NCBI GenBank assembly: GCA_025933775.1 | Contig: JAICZH010000010.1 | Coordinates: 1 to 48,021 of the forward strand | From: Chitinophagaceae bacterium | GTDB lineage: Bacteria; Bacteroidota; Bacteroidia; Chitinophagales; Chitinophagaceae | Length of the DNA stretch: 48,021 nt | Direction: 5' to 3' | Shown: piece by piece, positions 1 through 5,662 of the stretch | Numbering within the stretch: position 1 is the stretch's first letter | Layout of the letters: every line of letters begins with the position of its first letter | The notes under the pieces: generated by a model | Database searches by the model: none | Told to the model about the DNA's origin: nothing | What the model saw: the letters and a program-made list of their open reading frames with translations, nothing else | Translations under genes and position numbers: made by a program

Positions 1-1035
1 AACATTGCAAATACTGTTTTAGACCATTTAAATGAAATTGAACGCAATGCGGAAAATGCAGCCCAATGGGATAATATAAAAGGACAGGCATTACTTTTAA
101 GAGCCAGATCATTTCAATTAGTAGCATGGCAATGGGCGAATATTTACGATAAAAGCACTGCTGCAAAAGATTTGGGAATTCCTTTAAGGTTGCATTCCGA
201 TTTTAATGAGCAGTCAGTGAGAGCAACTTTACAAGAAACCTATGATAGAATTATTACAGATTATAAACAATCTATTCCCCTTTTGCCTGTAGTTCCTGTG
301 CATATTGTAAGAGCATCGAGGCCTGCAGGCTATGCTTTGCTTGCCCGCACTTTTTTATCAATGGGCGATTTTGTAAATGCAGGTTTATACTCCGATTCTT
401 GCCTTACATTATACGATACTTTGCTTGATTATAATGAACTAAATGCGGGAGCCTCCTTTCCAATAGCAAGACTTAACAAAGAGATCATAATGGACAATCG
501 AATGCCAGTGCCTGCTCTCTTTTCTGGCAACAAGGCTAAGATAGATACCTTATTGTATCAATCGTATGATGATAATGATCTCCGTAAAATCATATTCTTT
601 AAAAAAAGTAGTGGTGCTTATACTTTCAAAGGAAGCTATGAAGGTGGAATAACATTGTTTAGTGGTGTTGCTGTTGATGAAATAGTTCTTATTAATGCTG
701 AATGCATTGCACGGTCTGGCAATGCAAGTGCGGCAATGGACGAATTAAATAAACTTTTGGTAAAAAGATGGAAAAGCTCTGCCTTTGTTCCTTTAACGGC
801 ATTAGACGCCAATGACGCCCTTAATCAAATATTGCAGGAAAGAAGAAAAGAATTAATTATGCGTGGCTTTCGATGGATGGATATAAAAAGATTAAATAAA
901 TTAGGAGCCGGGATAACGATGAAACGGGTAATAGCAGGCCAAACATATATGATAGCCCCAAATGCTTTAAGATATAATTTCCCTATTCCAGATGATATTA
1001 TAAAGTTGACCGGAATGCAACAAAATGCAGAATAA
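1..1035 (+). CDS. SusD/RagB-family outer-membrane nutrient-binding lipoprotein, 5' truncated
   Basis: The reading frame is open from base 1, so the gene starts before the window and the lipoprotein signal is not visible; the first ATG in frame (172) is internal. The visible residues begin in the helical TPR-like core of SusD (the stretch GQALLLRARSFQLV is typical: a helix with Arg and Phe facing the TPR groove). The end carries the family C-terminal signature: an FRWMDIKRLNK segment, then a PIP motif and a final QN. SusD proteins sit on the cell surface as a lid over a SusC TonB-dependent transporter and bind glycans or peptides. The susC gene is expected immediately upstream, outside the window. 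The ligand cannot be told from this part. Confidence 0.93.
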   Translation, partial: NIANTVLDHLNEIERNAENAAQWDNIKGQALLLRARSFQLVAWQWANIYDKSTAAKDLGIPLRLHSDFNEQSVRATLQETYDRIITDYKQSIPLLPVVPVHIVRASRPAGYALLARTFLSMGDFVNAGLYSDSCLTLYDTLLDYNELNAGASFPIARLNKEIIMDNRMPVPALFSGNKAKIDTLLYQSYDDNDLRKIIFFKKSSGAYTFKGSYEGGITLFSGVAVDEIVLINAECIARSGNASAAMDELNKLLVKRWKSSAFVPLTALDANDALNQILQERRKELIMRGFRWMDIKRLNKLGAGITMKRVIAGQTYMIAPNALRYNFPIPDDIIKLTGMQQNAE

Positions 1036-1062
1036 AAGGAGGCAAAAAATTACCTCCTTTTA
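1034..1062. terminator. Rho-independent terminator, probably bidirectional
   Basis: A 9-bp perfect stem, AAAAGGAGG (1034-1042) with CCTCCTTTT (1053-1061), starts inside the SusD stop codon. The A-rich and T-rich flanks allow termination in both directions, which fits the converging gene that ends at 1076. Confidence 0.75.
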
Positions 1063-1075
1063 AAGCCAGTTCCAT

Positions 1076-1417
1076 TTACTGTGAATCTTTTTGAGTTAAA
1101 GTAACATTGGGCAAATTGCCTGAAGTTATTTCTGATGCATTAGGAGCCATCATAGTACCCTGGGCATGTATTACACAAGGTAACTGAGAACCTCCACAAT
1201 CTTCCACATGTTCATCATCTGGCGGCTGCGGTGAAATAAATGTGTAATTCGAGGGTGTATTTTCACCTGATGCCGTAGTAAGGTTGTACTTATAATAAAA
1301 GAGGGTCGTGGGATGCTTTTTAACTCCATGATTTTTTTTATGGGTTGAGAAAGCAGTAAAAATAACTCCCGATATAATTACCAAGAAGGCCAATAACAAG
1401 AATCTAATCTTTTTCAT
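1076..1417 (-). CDS. Small secreted protein with a C-terminal Cys pair
   Basis: The 113-residue product starts with an uncleaved anchor or signal peptide (MKKIRFLLLAFLVIISGVIFTAFS). A Lys/His-rich stretch follows, and then a C-terminal half with the motif CGGSQLPC (about residues 74-81), a likely disulphide or metal-binding pair. Small Bacteroidota proteins of this layout (for example the DUF6520 type) are common and mostly uncharacterised; membership is a guess from length and layout. It converges on the SusD gene and is preceded by a long leader holding three inverted repeats (1456-1516). No function can be assigned. Confidence 0.6.
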   Translation of the reverse strand: MKKIRFLLLAFLVIISGVIFTAFSTHKKNHGVKKHPTTLFYYKYNLTTASGENTPSNYTFISPQPPDDEHVEDCGGSQLPCVIHAQGTMMAPNASEITSGNLPNVTLTQKDSQ

Positions 1418-1455
1418 TTTTAATTGTTTTAAGAAATTATGAATTTAGATACCGT

Positions 1456-1516
1456 GGGTTGCGCCTAACCCTTTTGTACTTGTTCTGCAGAACAAATACA
1501 TTTTGTTGCAACAAAA
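1456..1516. promoter_or_regulatory. Three adjacent inverted repeats upstream of the small secreted gene
   Basis: Three 16-bp inverted repeats lie in tandem 39-99 nt before the start codon of the minus-strand gene at 1417. The first is GGGTT-6-AACCC (1456-1471). The second is the perfect palindrome TTGTTCTGCAGAACAA (1480-1495). The third is the perfect palindrome TTTTGTTGCAACAAAA (1501-1516). The last two share a TGCA centre and their centres are 21 bp apart, about two helical turns. They could be paired operator sites or leader hairpins; the sequence does not decide. Confidence 0.5.
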
Positions 1517-1640
1517 AATTTTAATAATGTTATTTGAAATTGTCATTTCGTAATAATTTGAAACTGCAAGTTAGAAATGCAAAATTTTTAAAAGGGACGC
1601 AAAAGATTTGCAAAAAGACATTTTTAAAAACCCCGTGCAC

Positions 1641-1976
1641 TTACTTATTCCATTTGTATTTTATAGGAGGTTTGCCATACTTTCTTTTAAAAGCAGTTAT
1701 AAAATTGCAGGTAAATTTATAACCAAGCTTATGGCTTATTTCTTTTAAGGTCATGTCGGTTTCTTCAAGAAGATAAACAGCTTTTACAAAACGCTGTTGA
1801 ATTAAATAATGGTAAAGACCTTTTCCAAATAGTTGTTTAAAACTTTCTTTTTTATTTGTTTCACTCATTCCGGCATGTTTTGCCAATTCAGAAATTGTGT
1901 AATGCCTCGTAAGATTAGAGTCAATAAGCGCTTTAATAGCCTGCAACCGTTCAATATGGTAGGAAGATAAATGCAT
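1641..1976 (-). CDS. AraC-family HTH DNA-binding protein, DNA-binding domain only
   Basis: The 111-residue product is almost entirely an AraC/XylS double helix-turn-helix. The first HTH is near residues 24-47 (YTISELAKHAGMSE); the second is near 72-100, with the family signature around LKEISHKLGYKFTCNFITAFKRKYGKPP. There is no N-terminal ligand or response-regulator domain. Short AraC proteins of this kind occur in Bacteroidota and must either bind constitutively or be controlled through abundance or a partner. The start ATG at 1976 leaves about 15 residues before the HTH. The gene is transcribed towards the small secreted gene, with about 220 bp between them, and diverges from the operon starting at 2145. 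A role in controlling either neighbour is inference from position. Confidence 0.85.
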   Translation of the reverse strand: MHLSSYHIERLQAIKALIDSNLTRHYTISELAKHAGMSETNKKESFKQLFGKGLYHYLIQQRFVKAVYLLEETDMTLKEISHKLGYKFTCNFITAFKRKYGKPPIKYKWNK

Positions 1977-2144
1977 TTACAAAGTTTGTTTCATGCAATT
2001 AGCCAACACAATACAATAATAAAAAAAAGAATAAGCGCCCTTAAACGGTTTTATTAAAATTCGGTATCATTGCGCAGTTTTATAGTATTGGTACGTACCG
2101 GTTATTAAGTTCCCAATTATAAATTGCGGCATAAAACAACTAAT

Positions 2145-2486
2145 ATGAGTAAAACCACATCACATGAAATTTCGTTGCAAACTGCGATTGACATGACAAC
2201 TCTTTACAGGGCAAACAGGCCCTCCAATTATCCAATCTGTGAAACCTTTGAAATTGCTGCTATTAACAACCTGCTGGCAACCCCCGGCTGCGCTTACCTG
2301 AGAATATATTATGGAATGAAAGAAACCGGAGAAGTAGATGCTGTGCTGATTGCCGCCGATGCAAATAATAAAGATATTCTTCCTCCAACTGCAAATGTAG
2401 CGTCTGATGATGACCCTCCCATATTAGAAGATGGGATTCGCTGTCCTCCGGCATGTCCGCCTCCATCGCCTTTAAATGGTGAATAA
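2145..2486 (+). CDS. Conserved hypothetical small protein with Cys/Pro-rich tail
   Basis: The ATG at 2145 is preferred; an in-frame TTG at 2124 would add seven residues. The product has 113 residues and no signal peptide or membrane helix. An N-terminal helical half (SLQTAIDMTTLYRANRP) is followed by a beta-looking middle (YLRIYYGMKETGEVDAVLIAAD) and an acidic linker. The tail is striking: CPPACPPPSPLNGE. The stop codon lies next to the start of the membrane protein gene, so it appears to be the first gene of a four-gene signalling operon. I do not recognise a family. The CPPAC motif could bind metal or form a disulphide; that is speculation. Confidence 0.7.
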   Translation: MSKTTSHEISLQTAIDMTTLYRANRPSNYPICETFEIAAINNLLATPGCAYLRIYYGMKETGEVDAVLIAADANNKDILPPTANVASDDDPPILEDGIRCPPACPPPSPLNGE

Positions 2487-2487
2487 T

Positions 2488-3138
2488 ATGCATAGTTTTT
2501 TTATAAGCATTGTCCTTAACCTTTCAATTGTATTTGCAGCAATAGCAGGAATTGTAAAGTTTAAACGAATTAGCAGTGATTACTATCCCTTTCTTATAAT
2601 TACTTGGTTCGGGCTGCTGAATGAATTAATAAGTATTGCATTTGTTTATAGTTTTAGAAACAATGCTATTAACGCTAATTTATTTGTGTTGATCGAGTAT
2701 CTGTTGCTTCTTTTGCAATTTTATAAGTGGAACGAAAACATTTGCAAAAATTATTACCTTCTTGCATTTTTAGGTTTCATCATTTGGGTTTTAGATAATC
2801 TCATTATCAGCCACATTGATCACAATAATTCATTGTTTAGAATTTTTTATTCCTTGATCATTGTTTTATTAAGCATTAATCAAATAAATAAAATTATTAT
2901 CTATGAGAAAGGGCCTTTATTTAAAAATGCAATGTTTATTATATGCAGTACTTTTTTATTTTATTATGGCTGTAAAGCCTTTGTAGAATCATTCAATATC
3001 ATTCACTTTGCATTAAGCGAAATCTTTTTATGGAATCTGTATATAATGCTTTATTTTGTAAATGTGATCTCTAACCTGCTTTATGCAATAGCCATTTTAT
3101 GTATCCCCACGAAACGAGAATTTATATTGCCATATTAA
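2488..3138 (+). CDS. Seven-helix membrane protein of unknown function
   Basis: The product is about 216 residues and very hydrophobic, with about seven predicted membrane helices spread over its whole length and short loops, so there is no soluble domain. An alternative ATG at 2476 overlaps the previous gene by 11 nt; the ATG at 2488 begins directly after that gene's TAA. The 3' end overlaps the histidine kinase gene by 40 nt, so translation of the two is probably coupled. Because the kinase has only one membrane helix and no sensor domain, this protein is a reasonable candidate for the signal-receiving part of the system. That role is inferred only from context. Confidence 0.75.
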   Translation: MHSFFISIVLNLSIVFAAIAGIVKFKRISSDYYPFLIITWFGLLNELISIAFVYSFRNNAINANLFVLIEYLLLLLQFYKWNENICKNYYLLAFLGFIIWVLDNLIISHIDHNNSLFRIFYSLIIVLLSINQINKIIIYEKGPLFKNAMFIICSTFLFYYGCKAFVESFNIIHFALSEIFLWNLYIMLYFVNVISNLLYAIAILCIPTKREFILPY

Positions 3139-3842
3139 TTGGTGTGATTATTTTTCTTTCATTGATAGGGTTTTTTATTGTTACCATCGTTCGTTATCAA
3201 AGAAAAAAAGTTGCATTTCATGTAGAAAAAATAAAAGAACAATTTTACTATCTTGACAAAGAAAGGGAAAGAATTTCAAAGGACTTACATGATGACTTAG
3301 GAGCATCTTTATCCGCTATTAAATTACGACTCCAATGTTTAAAAAATTTAAATAATGAAAACAGCTCAATCATAGAAAACGCTGAAATGCAGATTGATGA
3401 AGTTATGAAAAAAATAAGGCACATTTCATTTAATATGATGCCCGGTGTTTTGCAAAGGCGCGGTTTAGATGAAGCATTAAAAGAATTGATAGATATAGTT
3501 ACAGACAATACAGATATAACGGTGAATTATAAATTTCATGCAGGCATTTTTGAAAAGAATAATGCTTTACATATTTACCGGATAGCACAAGAAATTCTCA
3601 ACAATATTGTAAAACATTCAAAAGCCACGGTAGTGAATTTTACAATTGTAAAAATTAAAAGCGCAATAGAATTAAGTATTAGCGATAACGGAATCGGATT
3701 CAAAAAGAAAGAAATAACTACAAATCTAAAAGGGGCCGGATTAAAAAATATTTCGTGGAGGGCAGACATTTTAAAAGCAAAAGTTTACCTAACCACCACA
3801 CCCGGTAATGGTGTTGATTATTTATTTAAAATTCCAATATAA
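3099..3842 (+). CDS. NarL-type sensor histidine kinase (HisKA_3/HATPase_c)
   Basis: The 247-residue product has one membrane helix (about 8-32), a short linker, and then the HisKA_3 dimerisation/phosphoacceptor helix with His64 in ERERISKDLHDDLGAS. The ATPase follows: N-box around EILNNIVKHSKA (165-176), G1 DNGIGF (196-201) and G2 KGAGLKNI (211-218). All catalytic elements are intact. There is no periplasmic or PAS/GAF sensor domain, so input must come through the membrane segment or a partner. The start lies inside the preceding membrane-protein gene (40-nt overlap), and the stop TAA abuts the ATG of the response regulator. Autophosphorylation and transfer to that regulator is the expected pathway. 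Confidence 0.92.
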   Translation: MYPHETRIYIAILIGVIIFLSLIGFFIVTIVRYQRKKVAFHVEKIKEQFYYLDKERERISKDLHDDLGASLSAIKLRLQCLKNLNNENSSIIENAEMQIDEVMKKIRHISFNMMPGVLQRRGLDEALKELIDIVTDNTDITVNYKFHAGIFEKNNALHIYRIAQEILNNIVKHSKATVVNFTIVKIKSAIELSISDNGIGFKKKEITTNLKGAGLKNISWRADILKAKVYLTTTPGNGVDYLFKIPI

Positions 3843-4511
3843 ATGAGCAGCCTCAAAATAAAAGTAATTATAGCAGACGATCATGATGTGTATCGTGATG
3901 GCCTTCGCTTGTTATTGAATGCAGACGAAGAAATTGAAATAATTGGAGAAGCATCAAACGGAAAGCAATTGATAGAGTTAGTGAAAGAAAAACACCCTGA
4001 TGTAATTGTTGCGGATTTAATAATGCCCGGTGTGAGTGGCGTAGAAGCCATTAAAGAAATTTATAAATCGGGAATCACCAGGATAATTGCACTTTCCACT
4101 TTTGATACAGAATACTTAATAGTTGAGGCATTAGAAGCAGGTTCTCTTGGATATATTTTAAAAAATGCACAAAAAGGTGAAATCATTGAAGCTATTAAAA
4201 CGGTTAATGAATACAATCCATATTATTGCAAGTCCACCTCATCAAGACTGGTAAAACTTATTTCAAAAAGCAAGTTCAATCCATATACGAAACAAAATCT
4301 GGATTTATTTTCTGACAAAGAAAAAGAAATCATTACGCTTATTTGTGAAGAAAAATCGAGCGAAGAAATAGGAAACATTCTTTTTATGAGCAAGAGAACA
4401 GTTGATGGCATACGATCAAAAATTTTAAGTAAGATGAATGTAAAAACGGTGGCAGGCGTTGCTATCTATGCTATAAAAAATTCAATGTACTTTGTAAGGC
4501 ATACCGCATAA
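3843..4511 (+). CDS. NarL/FixJ-family response regulator
   Basis: The receiver domain (residues 1-120) has the acidic pair Asp12-Asp13, phosphoacceptor Asp58 (VIVADLIMPG), Ser85/Thr86 and Lys107, all in canonical positions. A LuxR-type helix-turn-helix follows (about 150-215), with FSDKEKEIITLICEEKSSEEI and the recognition helix near MSKRTVDGIRSKIL. The gene begins directly after the kinase stop codon, so the two form a translationally linked pair. It should bind DNA as a dimer once phosphorylated. Its targets are unknown; the operon itself and the neighbouring secreted genes are candidates by position. Confidence 0.94.
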   Translation: MSSLKIKVIIADDHDVYRDGLRLLLNADEEIEIIGEASNGKQLIELVKEKHPDVIVADLIMPGVSGVEAIKEIYKSGITRIIALSTFDTEYLIVEALEAGSLGYILKNAQKGEIIEAIKTVNEYNPYYCKSTSSRLVKLISKSKFNPYTKQNLDLFSDKEKEIITLICEEKSSEEIGNILFMSKRTVDGIRSKILSKMNVKTVAGVAIYAIKNSMYFVRHTA

Positions 4512-4740
4512 CAGCAATATTCTTTAATCTGACTTGTATTATTACCCATTCAAATAGGAAAAAATGTTGCGTAAAAAAGCAATCCTACTTAATCGTTGCG
4601 TACAGCTTCGCAATTTTTAGATATTTAGCAATCATTAAAATGTACTATCGTTAAGGAACTGTTGCGTGCATGAGTACTCAATTTGCAAACAGGCACACAA
4701 CGTGGTATCTTAATTTAATAATTTTTTAAAATCAATTTTT
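4512..4740. other. Intergenic region without a gene
   Basis: There is no credible ORF. The heptamer GTTGCGT occurs three times, each in a different context (near 4564, 4595 and 4662). No TAnnTTTG promoter element is seen in front of 4741; the nearest match, TCAATTTG near 4678, has one mismatch. Confidence 0.5.
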
Positions 4741-5376
4741 ATGGGAACCATTAACAAGGGAATCCTTGGCGGATTCTCCGGCACAGTAGGCAGCGTAGTA
4801 GGCGGAAGCTGGAAAGGCATAGAATATATGCGCAGCAAAACCAACCGCCGCAACTTTGACCCAACAGAAAAGCAGCTTGCGCAGCAGCTTAAGTTTGCCC
4901 TCATCATGCGCTTTTTACAACCAATGGCAGGTTTGCTTAACATTAGCTTTCGTGATTTTGCCATTCAAATGACAGGCATTAATAATGCCTTCGGCTATAA
5001 CATCCGAAATGCTATAACAGGCGCGTACCCAACCTTTGCAATTGATTATTCATTAGCATTGGTGAGCAGGGGCGATCTTCCGAATGCGCTTGGCCCGGCA
5101 GTAACTTCAGGAGCAGGCAGCATACTTACGTATAGCTGGACAGACAACTCCGGTGTTGGCATTGCTAAAGCAACCGACCAGGCCATTTTTGTAGCCTATT
5201 GCCCCACATTGAAACAGGCAATTTATACATTGGCCGGGGCAAACCGAAGTGCGCTCACGGGGGCATTAAATGTGCTGCCTTTTTCAGGGCTTGCAGTAGA
5301 AACCTGGATAGGATTTATTTCAGATTCAGGCCATGTTGCCAACAGCGTGTTTACCGGTGAGGTAACGATAAGCTAA
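4741..5376 (+). CDS. DUF6266 family protein
   Basis: The 211-residue product opens with the strongly conserved DUF6266 N-terminus, a glycine-rich stretch (GILGGFSGTVGSVVGGSWKG) followed by an R/K-rich segment around EYMRSKTNRR. The rest looks like beta-rich repeats. There is no recognisable signal peptide. The family is abundant in Bacteroidota and has no known function. The gene stands alone, between a two-component operon and its own terminator. Its GC content looks somewhat higher than that of its neighbours (many GGC, GCA and GCC codons), which may reflect high expression or a different history. Confidence 0.88.
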   Translation: MGTINKGILGGFSGTVGSVVGGSWKGIEYMRSKTNRRNFDPTEKQLAQQLKFALIMRFLQPMAGLLNISFRDFAIQMTGINNAFGYNIRNAITGAYPTFAIDYSLALVSRGDLPNALGPAVTSGAGSILTYSWTDNSGVGIAKATDQAIFVAYCPTLKQAIYTLAGANRSALTGALNVLPFSGLAVETWIGFISDSGHVANSVFTGEVTIS

Positions 5377-5397
5377 GAAGCTTGCCAGAATTATTAT

Positions 5398-5428
5398 TAA
5401 AAGACCGGCTCGAGACGGTCTTTTTTTG
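5398..5428 (+). terminator. Rho-independent terminator of the DUF6266 gene
   Basis: An 8-bp stem, AAAGACCG (5400-5407) with CGGTCTTT (5416-5423), has a short loop and continues into a run of T. It ends 47 nt after the stop codon. Confidence 0.85.
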
Positions 5429-5480
5429 TAATGCACAAATAACATTACTTCAATAAATTTATAGAATTAAATTATATTTT

Positions 5481-5597
5481 TTGTACTGTAGGTACAATTC
5501 ATGGGTAGCAATGCAATAAAAAGCACCATTCGTTCCGAAGGAACGTGTAATGCTCTTACCCGTAAAGGGCTACCCATCAAAAAGTTCCTACGGAACT
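5481..5597. repeat. Cluster of palindromes resembling a REP/BIME-type intergenic element
   Basis: Several nested inverted repeats occur together. They are TTGTAC-5-GTACAA (5481-5497); the outer pair GGGTAGC (5503-5509) and GCTACCC (5569-5575); the perfect palindrome CGTTCC-GAA-GGAACG (5531-5545); and AGTTCC-TAC-GGAACT (5583-5597). Clusters with GTTCC/GGAAC hairpins are a recurrent kind of intergenic repeat in Bacteroidota, sometimes mobilised by RAYT (Y1) transposases. No transposase gene is present here. Only one copy is in the window. Confidence 0.6.
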
Positions 5598-5662
5598 AGT
5601 AAAGCCCAAATCAAATGATTTCTGCTATTGGTTTTGCGAACCAAATATTTAATCCTATAAAT

